64,000 nt of DNA. Source: Psychrosphaera algicola. GTDB taxonomy: Bacteria > Pseudomonadota > Gammaproteobacteria > Enterobacterales > Alteromonadaceae. The stretch lies in NCBI RefSeq assembly GCF_028401425.1, contig NZ_JAQOMS010000002.1, positions 1,302,001 to 1,366,000 on the forward strand, in the 5' to 3' direction. The notes under the pieces were generated by a model. The model made no database searches. It was not told where the DNA came from and worked only from the letters and a program-made list of their open reading frames with translations. A program made the translations under genes and the position numbers. Of the stretch, positions 1 through 12,410 are shown piece after piece; within the stretch, counting starts at the first letter, position 1; each line of letters starts with the position of its first letter.

Positions 1-1591
1 GGTCAGATGCTTTGGACGTGGCGGCTTATGTACAAACCAACTTTGCCGATCTAACGCGTCGCACCCGTCAATTTCACGATAGTCTTTATGCCTCAACTCT
101 GCCGGTATGGCTTATCGACCGATGTTCTTCACAACTTGCGGTGTTACGCAGCCAAACATGTTGGTGGTCAAAAGATGGGTATTTTGGTGCGTGGGAAGGC
201 TGTAACCCAAATAGTGGTTGTTGCTAAGGCAAACTGTACCCATGTTTGGCATTATGCCCAATCACATGCGAGATTGTTGCCAGAGCTTGGTCGCATTATG
301 CGTGAACAAGACTACGATATGCAGTTTGAAGATGGATTGCTGCCCTATCGCCACAATAATACCAAGCCAGCGGCAGATGGTCATTTTGGGACAATTCTAA
401 ATACCTATCGCGAGCACCTATGTAGCAAGGACAACAAATGGTTGGAGGAACAATGGCCACGCGTTAAAAAAGCCATTGAATGGGGATCAAAGAGTGGGAT
501 CCTGAGCGAATTGGCTACACGAAAAATGAACAACACAATACATTAGATGGTCAATTAGATGGATGTTCGTCGTGGATTGGTAGCCTATACCTTACGTCGC
601 TTGAAGCCAGTGCCCGTATGGCAGAAATTGTCGGTGAAACTGCACTTGCTGTTGAATATCGTCGTATTCGAACAATGGGTAAACAACTTCAAAATGACCG
701 ACTATGGAACGGCGAATATTATATTCAAGAGTCAGAAAACAAACCCATTCAAAACTATCTAGACGGCTGCCACATTGACCAAATTTTAGGTGAGTGGTGG
801 GCCGATCAAATTAACATCGACCGCAACTACCCTAAAAGTCGTTCGAAAAAGCAATGCAGTCGTTGTTAAAATACAACTTTAGAGCCGACTTTTATGGCCA
901 GTCATTAAAACCTCGTCAATATTGCGAAATCGACGATGGTGGAATGAAAATGATCACTTGGCCAAATGGCCCTCAACCGATCCCAGGCATGAAATACGGA
1001 GATGAAGTTATGACCGGATTTGAGTACGGTGCGGCGGTCTCCATGATCCAAAATGACATGCTTATTGATGGCCTAATGTTACTCAAAGTCGTTGCCGACA
1101 GATATGACGGGCGTTTAAGGACCGAAGGGGTATCTGACGTTAAAAATGGCCCATGGGGTTATTCTGGTAATCCATATGGTGACGATGAGTGCGGAAAATA
1201 CTATGGACGCTCATTGAGTGTTTGGTCCGCACTAACGGCTTTACAGGGTTTCAAATACGACGGTCCTGCCGCTGTCATTGGATTTAATCCTGTATTTACA
1301 CCAGAAGCTCATGTCAGTTTCTTTACTGCTGCACTTGGATATGGCTTGTTTAAGCAAACAATCTCAAGCAATACCATCAATTGCGCCATTTCATTGCAAG
1401 AGGGAGAAATGAACGTTAAAGAAATTAACCTTGGGAGTAAAAACGCAATTAAGCGTGTTGAAGTTCAGCTAAATTCAAAACAAATAGCAGCGTCGTATGT
1501 TTATAAAAACGACGAACTGATTATTAACTTAGCTAAAGAAATAACACTTCAAGAAAAAGATGAAATAACAATTAACGCATCGATGGCGTAA
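1..1591 (+). CDS. GH116-family glycoside hydrolase (C-terminal part, partial at window start)
   Basis: The reading frame is open from the first bases, so the 5' end lies outside the window. Recognisable GH116 (GBA2-like beta-glucosidase/glucosylceramidase) blocks follow in order: FHDSLYASTLPVWLIDR, a tryptophan-rich block with GYFGAWEG, NCTHVWHYAQ, QHNTLDGQLDGCSSW, WNGEYYIQ, DGCHIDQILGEWWADQ and DEVMTGFEYGAA. By alignment from memory with GBA2, the Glu of AWEG is the likely nucleophile and the Asp of HIDQ the likely acid/base; this is inference. The frame changes near 228, 482 and 852, while the protein similarity continues across each break, so these look like base-call errors. An exported or cytosolic location cannot be judged without the N-terminus. 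A glycosidase role fits the alginate lyase elsewhere in the window. Confidence 0.8.
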
Positions 1592-1654
1592 GCCAACTCG
1601 CAGGAGAAAATAGTTAATTTATTGGGTTTATTAGCACGCTATACTCTTGATATT

Positions 1655-1689
1655 AAAACGCCACTTAATCGACATTAAGTGGCGTTTTT
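1655..1689. terminator. Bidirectional rho-independent terminator
   Basis: A perfect 15-bp stem (1655-1669 with 1674-1688) encloses the 4-nt loop CGAC. It has an A tract at its left foot and a T tract at its right foot. It lies between the convergent ends of the GH116 gene and the subtilisin-like protease gene, so it can end transcription from both sides. Confidence 0.9.
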
Positions 1690-1713
1690 ACTCACTCTAA
1701 TAGCTTAAATTGG

Positions 1714-3119
1714 CTACTTAGGGCCTTGCACTTTACCATGACCAAAAATGTCATCTTTACCTGTGTTTACCCATATCTAGGGCCAAACTACGCATTTTGG
1801 CTTCAACTTGAGATGGCTTCATTTTACCGCCGTTAGCACTAATAATTAATGCCGCAACACCAGCTGCATGAGGTGAAGACATAGATGTACCCACTGACCA
1901 GTACCAGCCTCCGTTCCCAGTGCTAAAGACAAAGTCAAACGCATAACAAACGTTCGTTACACCAGCGACCGTACAAAGATCTGTACCACCGTCCATATAA
2001 GCACTCATGTAATCGCCGCTATAGGTGCACCAAAGTCAATTTCAGATTGACCATAGTTAGAGTAAATAGCCAAATGATCGGTATATGTATTTGGATCATT
2101 TGCCCACAGTCTAGGGCCTAATGCCGAAATTGACATAACCGCAGGTAAACCAGCTGGTAATTTCACTAGGCTGTCTGTTTTGTCCATATCTGTACTTTCG
2201 TTACCTGCAGAAGCAATTAACAACACGCCGTTTTGACGCGCGTACGTTGCCGCTTTTGCATAAGTATTGATAAATTGAGCAATACCGTCTTTACCACCTA
2301 CGGTAAACTTAATGTCGTCTGATGTGTCATAAGGCGTACCTTCAACATCAAAGTAACCATTGTGACGGACATCCATACCTAAACTCATATTAACAACATC
2401 TGCACCAATATTCGCGGCATAAACTATAGCGGCCATTGTCGCGTATGAAGAGCCACTGCCGGTATAAGCAGAGAGCGATTTAAGAATGACAAGTTCCGCT
2501 TCTGGAGCTACACCTATCGTACCAAAACCGTTATCTGCTGCGGCAATTGTTCCTGCCGTGTGGCTACCATGATTGCTCACATCAGGTCCCGCATCATACC
2601 AAGCTTCACCGTCAACAAACGACATACTTAGGTCAAAATTAATGTTTGGTGCGAGATCTGGATGACCGCCGTCGGCACCAGAGTCAATTACTGCAACCCG
2701 CACGCCCGCGCCGCGGTGACCAGCATTCCACGAATCTACAGCGCCAACTGCGTTATGGCCCCATTGTAAATCAAAGAAGAAGTCATCGTCGCCACTGGCC
2801 GGCGGTTGACCATAATCACTCTCGGATACCGTTAAGTTTGCCACTTCCGGCATTCCCTGTACTTTAGGGATAAATACAGACGCATCTGGCACTATGGTCA
2901 AACCAGAATTTTGTGCACTATCTACAGAATCAAAAGCGACTTGGCATACGCCAATTTCAGGAATACAACTTTTAAGTGTACCGCCCGCTTTAGACACCTG
3001 TTTTTCCGCTTTAGATTGACTAAATTTACCACTAACGTCGTAAATAAAATTAACTGGTTTAGCATGAGTTAAAGTACTGACTGTCATCGCCAATACGCTC
3101 AGTAGGAATGTTTTTTCAT
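1714..3119 (-). CDS. Secreted subtilisin-like serine protease (peptidase S8)
   Basis: The catalytic triad is visible: Asp in VAVIDSGADGGHPDL, His in NHGSHTAGTIAA and Ser in VGTSMSSPHAAGVAAL; the oxyanion Asn is in LLIASAGNES. Three frame breaks hide the ends. At 3111-3116 one A is missing; restoring it gives a signal peptide beginning MKKTFLLSVLAMTV and ending at THA, with an AAGGA ribosome site upstream. A second break is near 2006. A third is near 1768, after which the other frame reads DDIFGHGKVQGPK and stops at 1714. The reconstructed protein is about 468 residues: signal peptide, inhibitor-like propeptide (about 20-95), then the S8 domain. It is likely a secreted nutritional protease. 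No PPC or P-domain follows. Confidence 0.88.
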
Positions 3120-3448
3120 TATTATATCCTTGGTTATTTCAGCTCAAATATTGAGCAAAAATAAACCTGTAACAGATAAATACAATTCTCTACCGTTTGA
3201 TTATTTATACGTCGAATTTTTTCTATTTTCTTGTAAAAATATGTTTACTGACTTTAAGCAAAGTGGCGCTTTTTTACCTACAAAAAGTTCGAAAAGAAAT
3301 CATTGAAACAGCCCTAAACCCATCTCATTTAATGTATTTCGGAACAAACTTAATAACTAAAACACTGAATTAAACTTATCAAATACAACTTTTAAATCTC
3401 ATCGCTGCAATAGCTATATTACTAGCCGTTCATGTTGTCTATAGCAGT
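3120..3448. other. Intergenic region upstream of the protease gene
   Basis: An AT-rich stretch between two leftward genes; it must hold the protease promoter. Apart from the ribosome site next to the protease start, I see no convincing operator, terminator or small ORF. Confidence 0.4.
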
Positions 3449-4077
3449 TTAACGTCTTCTAATATTTTTAAATTCACCATTTTCGTCAAATTCAAGGATT
3501 ATGTATTCATATTGCAAATGTTGTTCATCAAACTTGTCTAACCAATTATTTTGTTCAAATATTTTTTTGAGCTCAGTGTATTGCCGCCCTTTTAGAAAAA
3601 ACTCAATAGAGCATAATCTAAGTTACCCTCCCTAATAATTTTTTCACCGCTAAATATTGCATAGAATCTTTTATCAACTTTTACCGATGCCAGCTGCCGG
3701 TCCGTTGTTAGCTCTAATCTATATTCTATATCTTCAACAGCGTTTCTTTGGGCTATATAGTCTTTTATTTGCTGCAGGCTTAATGGTGTAATAAAGTGTT
3801 TTATTAACGGATATTTGATCTGACCAACTCCCATTGCGCTGCGATCAAAAAAATCAGAGAAGTAAACTGTCTTGTCTGAAAACTCATAAGAAATATAATA
3901 TCTTGTTTGATTCTCCAACCTGAAGCCTTTGTTAACTTTACCGTTTACAACGACAGTTTTATTTAGCTTTGAATCGTCATTACCACTAAAAATTGTCTTT
4001 AAATTACCGGACAGTTGAAAATAAAAAGTGAGTAAAATCAAAAATACAAAAATGGCATAGGTTATGTAAATTTTCAT
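3449..4077 (-). CDS. Uncharacterised membrane-anchored protein
   Basis: I do not recognise the family. The protein starts with a signal anchor (residues about 4-22, hydrophobic, no cleavage motif), followed by a predicted extracytoplasmic, beta-rich region with many Tyr, Phe and Lys. An apparent stop at 3592 follows a six-T run on the coding strand. Adding one T keeps the frame open for about 48 more residues (LKGRQYTELKKIFEQNNW and on, ending NIRRR) to a stop at 3449. The full product would be about 209 residues. It sits alone between the protease and a divergently transcribed GGDEF protein. Confidence 0.65.
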
Positions 4078-4266
4078 GGTTTGAGGTCTTCAATAGGTGA
4101 CGATAATAAGCGGAAGTAGACCGAACATAATCAATTCATGTCATGATTACAATACACCATTATTTAATTTAGAATTAGGGCTGCACAAAATATTACCCTA
4201 TTGACTTACAAGTCTTTTTGTAGAAGAGTAAGTCTCATTTAACGTCGAAACTAACATGGATGTCGT

Positions 4267-5518
4267 TTGTCATATTTCACCAACCTTCTCAACACCAGTA
4301 AATTATCCGCAACATTACTTTTTCGAATTTTATTATTTAGCGGAATATTCACCTTATCTATAGCTTCTCTACAACTTTATACTGACTATCAAAAAAGAAT
4401 AAAAGAAGTCGAATTAAATGCGGCTATTCTTATTCAACAATTTTCAGAACCACTAACAAGGGCTATATGGGAATTAAATACGCCACTAGTAATGGCGGCT
4501 TTGGACAATATTAATTTGGCTGATTATTTTTCAGAGATAAAAATCAGAGATGATACTCAGAGAATCATATACGTGGATATTTGGAACGACAATACTTCAT
4601 CGCCAGTACGGACTGTCCCTTTAACATTTGATTTTCTCGGCAAAATAACGCATGTAGGCCAAGTCGACTATAGGGTAGACTCAAACAAAATTAAATTGCA
4701 AATTTTTGATAGTGCTATATTTATTATTCTTTCTCAATTCATTAAAACGTTTTTTGTTGCTGTATTTATTTTGTCTATGCTTAACCGTCTTGTGATTAGA
4801 CATTTAGCAGATATTTCAAACTGGCTAAACGGATTTAACCCACAGACTTCTTTTTCACCATTGGCTTTAGAAACAGAAAAAAACATTGATAATGAAATGA
4901 TAAAGCTCAAATCAGCAATAAGTGAGATGGGCAAAAACGTTCATAACCATACCATTGCGTTAGAAGACATCGTGAAAGAACGAACTGCTGAATTGTCAAA
5001 GCTTGCATACACAGACAGCTTAACTGGAATCGCGAACCGTACTGCCTTTTTCTTAAAATCAGAAGAAGAACTTAGACGCTCAAGACGCTTATCCTATGAT
5101 GTTGGCGTCATGATGCTAGATTTAGATCATTTTAAATCTATCAATGACAACTATGGCCATGATGCGGGCGATAAAGTGTTGAAATTAATCGCTGAAACAA
5201 TGAATGACATCATTCGTGAAGAAGACACTGTTGGCCGCATTGGCGGCGAAGAATTTGCGGTAATTGTACCTTAGCGCGGATAAACTTGGTATGTTTAAAC
5301 TTGCAAAAAGGCTTCAGAAGTCAATCGCTTTATTAGATGTCTCTTTCCTTGAGGAAAATAAAAATATCACAGTGAGTATAGGCTATACAAAAGTATCTCA
5401 AAATGAACAGTTTAAATCCGCACTAAAAAGGGCCGATGAGCATTTATACTCAGCTAAAAATGGCGGCCGGAATTGCTATGTTACAGACAAAGAATTTATC
5501 CCATCAATTGTCGGTTAA
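4267..5518 (+). CDS. Membrane-bound diguanylate cyclase (GGDEF domain)
   Basis: The order is TM helix (about residues 15-37), an extracytoplasmic sensor of roughly 115 residues, a second TM helix (about 155-178), a coiled-coil linker ending KERTAELSKLAYTD, and a GGDEF domain. The active-site motif is RIGGEEF, preceded by the metal-binding MLDLDHFKSINDNYGHDAG, so c-di-GMP synthesis is expected. The frame shifts near 5270 right after the motif, and the rest of the domain (ADEHLYSAKNGGRN) continues in another frame. The start used is a TTG; an ATG at 4260 becomes in-frame if one extra base is present nearby, so the N-terminus is uncertain. There is no operon partner. Confidence 0.85.
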
Positions 5519-5592
5519 ATGAGCCAATTAGCAACAAAGCACAGTTCATGAATTACAAACAAAAAACTGTACACATGCACTGTGCCATTGCT

Positions 5593-8500
5593 TTATGCCC
5601 CCTCCACCGCATATTCGCTCTCGAGTTTGCTGTACCCGATGCCAGCCGCTTTGATGACTTTAATTTGGGTTGGTATACGCTCTTTAAGCGCAGCGACGTG
5701 GGATATAACACCTACCATGCGGCCACCAGCTTGTAGGTTATCAAGCGCATTTAGGGCAACATCTAATGTATCTGGGTCGAGTGTGCCAAAACCTTCGTCC
5801 AAGAACAGAGATTCAATGCTGGTTTTGTCACTGACTAAGTCTGATAAGCCAAGGGCCAAAGCGAGACTGACCAAGAAGCTCTCGCCACCTGACAGTGTTC
5901 TGATATCTCGCTCTTCGTCCGCTTGCCAAGAGTCTACAATTGTCAAACCTAAGTTGTCTTTTTCGTGACGCTTGAGCAAGTACCGTCCGTCGAGTGACGA
6001 CAGATGGTGATTTGCCAAATGCACTAAATGCCCTAACGTTAAACCCTGCGCAAACTTTTTAAATTTAGCACCATCAGACGATCCAATTAAACTGTTGAGT
6101 TGATCCCAATGACTTAGTTCTTTGGCCTTTATTTCAATTTCTTCAATCACGAGTTGGTGACGTTCACGTTGTTTTTTATCAGTTTCTAACTTTTGTTCTA
6201 TAGAGCCAGTTGCTCTTTGTTTTTCTTCAAGTTCGGCTGATAACGTGGTAATTAATACGTCTAATTCACTAACCGTCAATTGCGTTTTATCAAGAGCGGT
6301 TAACGTACTCAGTTTATTTTTGGCATTGCTAAGTGCTTCAGTGATTTGCGTTTGCTGAGTTGTTAAACGTTCCTTTAAGGCAAGTAACTGTTCAAATTCA
6401 TCTATGGTCACTCGGCAAACGAGATAGTCATCAATGGTTGAATATGGGCTTTGTTCGATAGCTTGGTTTAATAACACATTTGCGTCATTAAGCTCACTTT
6501 CAGTATATTTAATCGTACTGGTTTTTGATTCAATTTCACCAGAAATTCCAGACACTTGCTCTTTTATTTTTGATAAAAACTGCTCAGTGTTTCGTTGAAT
6601 TTCTAACAACTCAAACAGGGTCGTATTTGATTGTTGACGCTCAAGATTAACTTGTTTGTCGGCAAATAACTCAGCGCGTTTATCCAGTTCAGTTTGCAGT
6701 TCTTCAAGTCTTTGTTTAATCCGCTTTTCTAATTGCGATTTTGAACTGTGGTGTTTGGCAATTTGGTTTTTGTCGCTCAGTAGTTTTTCCGTTTTTAGTT
6801 CAACGTTTTGAGCCAATTGACCAAGCTCGCGGTCAAATGCCATAAACCGCTCATTTGCCTTTTCCAACTCAGCCATAAAGGTCGTATACGCCGTTGTTGC
6901 TGGCATATGTCGACCGATACTTGTTAACTGCGTCGTTAACGCTAGTTCTGCTTTTTGTCGGTTTGCAGAGATAGTCTCAAGAAGTTGGTGACCTTCATTG
7001 ATCCGTAACTCAATATGAGCAATATCTTGATTAAGTTTGGCAAGCTGTTGATTGTTTAATTCTATTGCTTTATTGCTTGTTAAAAGCGCTTCTTTCTCGA
7101 CCATCAATTGCCTTTTAATTTCGGCAATATTCTCTGACTTTAATTTAAGATTTTGCTTCTCTGCTTTAATAGAGGCTAACCATTGATCAACATGGCTTTT
7201 ATCGGTAATCGATAAATCCTGAGCAATATGTTTATTGCTCTCAGCCCAACGGCTTTCAATCACCAAAAGCTCAGTATTAATCGCCGTAACGGTTTTATTA
7301 TTTTGTTCAATAATGGTCGTATCGGCAACGATTTTGCTCGTTAAAACAGCTTCGTCTTTGCGATAATCCTCAAGTACAATTTCAGCGCCGTGGATTTCTA
7401 TTTCAAGCTGACTGCTTTTGGTGTCGATGTTTTGTGTTGCAAACGGGTGTTCTTCAGCGCCGCAAAGTGGGCAAGGCTCGCCTTCAATTAATCGAGTCCG
7501 AACCTCATCTAAGCTTTCAATATCAGCCACCAGTAATTGCCGTTTATTGAGTTGCGACAATATGAGTTTTTGGTTTTCTTGTTTGGTTAAACACTGTGCT
7601 TTTAACTCGTTTAACCCAGCGATAGACTCCTGCAATTGCTTACTTTGTAATTCTAAAGTTTCACGTTTTTGGCTCAAGTTATCGTGCTGCTGCGCATCAT
7701 TTTCTATGGAAACCGCCACAGTGGCCTGCTCATTTACTTTTTCATAAACAAGTGCCCATTGCTGCTCAGACTGCCCGTTTAAGGCGGTATCTAATTTAGC
7801 ACTAGTATCACTAATTTGACGTTCTTGTTTGGCAATTTCATCCAACTCAATTTTTTGAGCCTGTTTGGCATGGCTTAATTGTTGTTGTAATTGCTCTTGC
7901 TGGAATTGTAAATCAGCAACTTTTGTATCGGTGGATTTTGCGCTTTCGAGTATTTGGCCGTAATTTAAAAACTGGGTTTTTAAATCTGGAATGACCGACG
8001 ACAGCGCTCTATCCTGGGCATTTTCTTGTAAAAACGCGCTTAATTCTTTAACTTTTCTGTTAGCAAGTTCAATATCCTGTTCGGTGGCTTCAATGTCTTT
8101 TTCAATTATCGTAATTGACGCCTCTATATCCGCTAATTGATTTTGCTCATTGGTGATATTGGTTTGTTTCTCCGCTATCTTTTTATCGAGCGGAATGACC
8201 TTTTGGTCAATGAGTTCTTCGAGTTGTTTATGCTGGTTGAATTGAGTTTCATAATCTTTTTCGCCGTAACGTTATGATTTTCAGCCACCTCTAACTGTTC
8301 AACTAGTTGTTGTTTTTTAACACTCAAGTTGGCGAGTTGTGTATTTTGTTCATCAAGCTCTAACTGCGCTTTACGACAACTTTCATAAAGCGGGGTTATC
8401 TTTTGCGCAGGTGCTGCTTTTGCCAGTTGTTCTAACTCAGGCAACGCCTTGGTTTTTTCGACTTCAAACTCAGTCTGCCTTGCCTCTGCGGTTTTGATCT

Positions 8501-9274
8501 CAACCTGACAATCTGATATTTGGGTTAACCACTGTTGCTCTTCATTATGGTTTTTAGTTGCGTCTTTAAACGCTGAACCTGTTCGTTTTGCGTTTTTAAC
8601 GCATCGACTAAACGCTGTTTTTCTTCTTCCTCGATAAAATCAATCACCTCAAGTTTGTCAGTTAACGACTTAACCACTGCCTTGTGCTCTTTTTGATGTT
8701 CATAAACAGTTTGCGAGATCTGTTGATAAACCTCCGTTCCCGTTAACTGCTCTAATAATGTTGCACGTTCATTTTCCTTCGCCGATAAAAAGGCGTCAAA
8801 TCCGCCTTGAGCAAGCATCATGGAACGAGTAAAACGGGCAAAATCGAGGCGTGTGATATCTTCAATACTCTTTCTGACCTTAGATAAATGTGTCTCTACG
8901 ACCTTTTCGCCCTTATCATCGATAAGAGCAAGTTCAGCCTTTGGCCCTTGTAATTTGCCACCTGGGCTATGTTTTGCGCGTCGTTGTGACCAATTAGCTC
9001 GATAACGATTGTTATTCACATAAAACTCAACTTCGGCAAAACATTCCGCTGTACCTCGAGTCATCAAGTCATTGTCACTTTGTGACGGTTTTATACGCGG
9101 GGTTTCATGATATAACGCCAGACATATTGCGTCGTAAATTGTTGATTTTCCGGCACCTGTCGACCCCGTAATGGCAAACAACCCATTGTTCACAAATTGT
9201 GGTGTGGTTAAATCGATAAACCATTGGCCTTTAAGGGAATTTATATTCTGTAGTCGGATCGATAGAATTTTCAT
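5593..9274 (-). CDS. sbcC: Exonuclease SbcCD, ATPase subunit SbcC
   Basis: This is the Rad50-type SMC-like ATPase of the SbcCD nuclease, which cleaves hairpins and double-strand ends during repair and replication. The N-terminal Walker A is GSTGAGKST and the Q-loop is MMLAQGGF. Two long coiled-coil arms flank a zinc hook, CPLCG, at about 7460. The C-terminal lobe carries the signature LSGGESFLVSLALALGLSD and Walker B SLFLDEGFGTLDPDTL. The start overlaps the end of sbcD by four bases, indicating translational coupling. Frame breaks near 8540 and 8268 lie in the first coiled-coil arm and coding similarity continues across both. The total is about 1,227 residues, long for SbcC owing to the coils. 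Confidence 0.93.
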
Positions 9275-10525
9275 TTCGCCACTCCATTTGAATTACCCAC
9301 ATCTGTTTTTTCACCGGCTAGAACTTCTGCCACAACGGAGTCAAATGTGCTGGTCAGTGACTCAATGTCCGCCGGTTCTAGTTGTTCTTGCTCTAAACGC
9401 TTTTGGAATACGTCTTTTGGTGTTAACTCACTTAACGATTGTTTGGGCTTTTCACTTTTAAGTTGCGGAGTCGTGGCCTTTTTACGTTTTACTTTGATGA
9501 TTTCAATTGGTGCGTCGCTGCACATATCCAGTATTTTTTGTTGTAGATCAGAAAGGTAGTCGTCCGTGCTCACTTCAACTTCAACCTAGGCTGTGTTGTC
9601 GGTTAATGACAACTCTACAGCAATGTTCTGTAACTGATGTTCTATTGAGGTCAGCGAGCCTTCGATTCGATACATGGCTTGGCTTCTCGGGATATAAAGC
9701 GGTTCTATGTGTTTTACATTTGCGCCTTCAAACTCAACCATAATAACTTGTTTTTTATGGTTGAGTTCGTCGAAACTTAGCGGTATTGGTGAACCACAAT
9801 AACGAATATGTTCCTTGCCACTTACCGACATTGGCTTATGAATATGGCCTAGCGCAATATAATCCGCAGGGGTAACTTATCGGATGGGAACGACTCTAAT
9901 GTGCCTACGTAAATTTCTCTTACCGACTCAGTCCGAGAACTGGCTAAAGTTGTTAAATGACCCGTGCTAATAATGGGTAGCTCACCACCGAGTTGTTTTC
10001 GTTGTTGCTCGGCGATATCGAAAATCGCCATAAAATGACCCGCCATCGCTTGAATAAGCGCTTTTTGCTTTTCGCTGCCCGTTTGCCCAGCAACTGAATC
10101 CAAAACATCTTTTGGCCTGATAAAAGGGATCCCACATAAAATAGCCCCGGCTGTTTTGTATGATCGTTTAGTAGGATCACCTGATCATTAAGATCGGCTT
10201 TTACGCCACCAATGACATAAGTGCCGAGGCAACTTAATAACGATTCAGTTTCGTTTAACGTTGCAACTGAGTCATGGTTTCCGCCCAGCACAACCAACTG
10301 GCAACCTATTTTGTGCATGCTCACGATAAACTCGTTATAAAGTGTTCTGGCATAACTCGGCGGAGTGCCAGTATCAAAGATGTCCCCCGCGACAATCACT
10401 GCGTCTATTTGCTTTTCAGTGACTTGATTTAACAACCAATTTAAAAAGGCTTTATGCTCAGCTTCTCTACTTTTGCCGATAAACCCTTGGCCTAAATGCC
10501 AGTCAGAAGTATGAATGATTTTCAT
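9271..10525 (-). CDS. sbcD: Exonuclease SbcCD, nuclease subunit SbcD
   Basis: This is the Mre11-type metallophosphoesterase subunit. The metal-binding motifs are visible: HTSDWHLGQ at the N-terminus, VAGDIFDTG, VVLGGNHDS and ALGHIHKP. A C-terminal capping and SbcC-binding region follows. The start is ATG, with AAGGG upstream. Frame changes near 10108, 9870 and 9588 split the gene; the family motifs fall in order across the fragments. The last fragment, about 100 residues rich in Lys and Glu, is less conserved and runs into the sbcC start. Length is about 417 residues. It forms a two-gene operon with sbcC. Confidence 0.9.
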
Positions 10526-11360
10526 ATTGGTTGCCCTTTTGTCGATTGTGGTTTTGTTGCTTTCGGTTTATTGATTGCTTTCGGCTTTATTGGAAACGTT
10601 GATTTAACTTTGTTTTAGCTGTCTTTAACGTGCATTCAGCTGTGTACCTTTGGTTTTCTTTGGTTTTCTCAGCGACGTTGTAGCCTTGATATCGTGCTAT
10701 TTTAACCCACAAATTTACAAAACCCAGCTTGGTTTGCATGATGATAACGAGCTTCGCTTCCAATGGAAACCGTTATTACTAGGCACTGTTTTAGAAGGCA
10801 CGGTTATTAGTAGACACAGTTTATATATTAAAAAAGTGAACATCCCTGTCCCTGTCATCCAAGACTTTCATCATTTCCATATTATCCTTTTAATTAGATT
10901 TCCATGTCCATTTTTAGTCCGTGTCATATCCATTTTGAATCCTTGCAATAATTCAACATCCTTTCCTATGTCCATGTCTTCTCCATATGCTTCTCCATGT
11001 ACTTAACTAAAAGCCTTTTGATGCATTTTCCCTATGCCATCGTCCCTGTTGTCTTTTGACGATATAGACTGTACATGTCGCCGATGGCGACAAGCAATAA
11101 CTGGGAATATATACACGTACAAAAATCAATCATATTGATTACGACCTAAAGCAACACATGCAGAACGCAGAACAAACGCCTTAGCTGAACTAATGCATTA
11201 CAAAATCGCCGAATAAAAATAGCGTGTGACGACTTTGCACGGGAAACCTGTACTAATTTTGTACATGTACGCAACTAATTAGTTTCAGGGATGTACTTCC
11301 TCCTCCATTTATTATTAATATGGCGTTACGAAATAACGGATAACAAATTAACGGATTAAT
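10526..11360. other. Long intergenic region between divergent sbcD and the WYL regulator
   Basis: I find no credible gene in these 835 bases. Next to sbcD are two near-identical ~18-bp direct repeats (TTGCTTTCGGTTTATTGA-like, 10558-10590). A pyrimidine-rich stretch at 10845-11005 has recurring TCCATGTC/TCCATTTT words, possibly a decayed repeat. A 7-bp inverted repeat (TGTCGCC-GAT-GGCGACA) lies at 11076-11092. TGTACA or GTACATGTAC palindromes lie at 11070 and 11261, close to the WYL gene. An open frame at 10650-11006 has low-complexity composition and is not believed. Confidence 0.5.
11261..11270. promoter_or_regulatory. GTACATGTAC palindrome upstream of the WYL regulator (candidate operator)
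   Basis: A perfect 10-bp palindrome lies about 90 bases before the WYL regulator start, and a related CTGTACATGT sits at 11069-11078. Local regulators often bind such sites in their own promoters. That is inference; no consensus for this family is known to me. Confidence 0.3.
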
Positions 11361-12229
11361 ATGCAAGACTCTAATTGGCCATACCGCTACGACCTATTAT
11401 TACGACTCAGACTTATCGAAGTTGTCGCTATGTGGGAGGGGCGAGTTAACACCAATCATCTGATAAAATATTTCGGCATTAAGCGCCAACAAGCGTCAAA
11501 CGACATAAAAAAGTATCGTGAAGACATTGCGCCTAACAATTTAACCTACGACAAATCGGCAAAAGCGTACACCCCAAGCGCGTCATTTACAGCAGTATTA
11601 ACAACAGGTAGCGCAGACGAGTACTTGCATTTATTAGAGCGAAACTCCGATCTTAACTTAAGATTTGAACGCCTCGAATTAGGCTTTGGACACATCCATC
11701 AACTGCCTATGCCAAATCGAGCAATTAGCCCGGAAATCCTAAGGCCAATTGTTAAAGCATGTCAGCAAAACTTAAGGATTGAAGTTGATTATCGCTCGAT
11801 AAATGATCCGCAACCGGATGGCCGCGTTATCGCGCCCCATTCCATTATCTATGCCGCGAATCGCTGGCACGTTCGAGCGTTTTGTGAAAAAACCAAGGAT
11901 ATCGCGATTTTGTATTAACTCGATTTTTTAACACGCCAGAATTTGAAAGCGGAACAAGTGAACACACCGAAGCATTTGACACCGACTGGAACACAAAGTT
12001 AGACGTAAGCCTAGTTCCGGACCCAAGACTTACTCCAAATCAAAAACAGGTAATTGAGCACGATTACGGCATGGAGGAAGGTAAGTTAACTCTTACGGTA
12101 CGTGCTAGTTTACTTGCATATTTGTTAAAAGCCCTACGAATTGAGGCACACACTGTTCATGCCGATCCAAAAGCACAGCAAATCGTCGTTGAAAACTTTG
12201 ATAAAATTAAAAATAGGGTGTTTGTTTAA
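11361..12229 (+). CDS. WYL-domain transcriptional regulator (YafY-like)
   Basis: An N-terminal winged-helix domain (residues about 10-75, with TNHLIKYFGIKRQQASNDIK as the likely recognition region) is followed by a WYL domain: VDYRSI, then PHSIIYAANRWHVRAFC, the usual WYL core. WYL domains bind nucleic acid or nucleotide ligands and often control DNA-damage or defence functions. The frame breaks near 11905; the continuation (VLTRFFNTPEFESGTSEHTE and on) runs to a stop at 12227-12229 and includes the C-terminal WCX-like extension. Full length is about 290 residues. It is transcribed away from sbcDC across a long regulatory gap; a link to that operon is only suggested by position. Confidence 0.8.
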
Positions 12230-12269
12230 TCACTGAACATAACGTTAATGGAAATTTGGCGCTATTTTT

Positions 12270-12287
12270 AACCTGCGCCAGGTTTTC
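12270..12287 (+). terminator. Weak terminator-like hairpin after the WYL regulator
   Basis: AACCTG-CGC-CAGGTT followed by a short T run lies about 40 bases past the stop. The stem is only 6 bp, so the call is tentative. Confidence 0.4.
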
Positions 12288-12410
12288 CCTCCGTCAGGTT
12301 TTTAATCTCATTTTCGCCCAGAAACATTCAAACGTTAAAACGATTAGTTTATATCAATCCTTATAAATAACTCAGGCGATAAATAGTGAGATTGATTTAA
12401 CGTATGCCCC

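Noticed and set aside
1..1591. GH116 as a pseudogene
   Set aside because: Three breaks occur, but the same density of breaks hits essential genes, so error is likelier than decay.
10650..11006. 118-residue open frame between sbcD and the WYL gene
   Set aside because: Biased composition over pyrimidine-rich DNA, no family features, no ribosome site.
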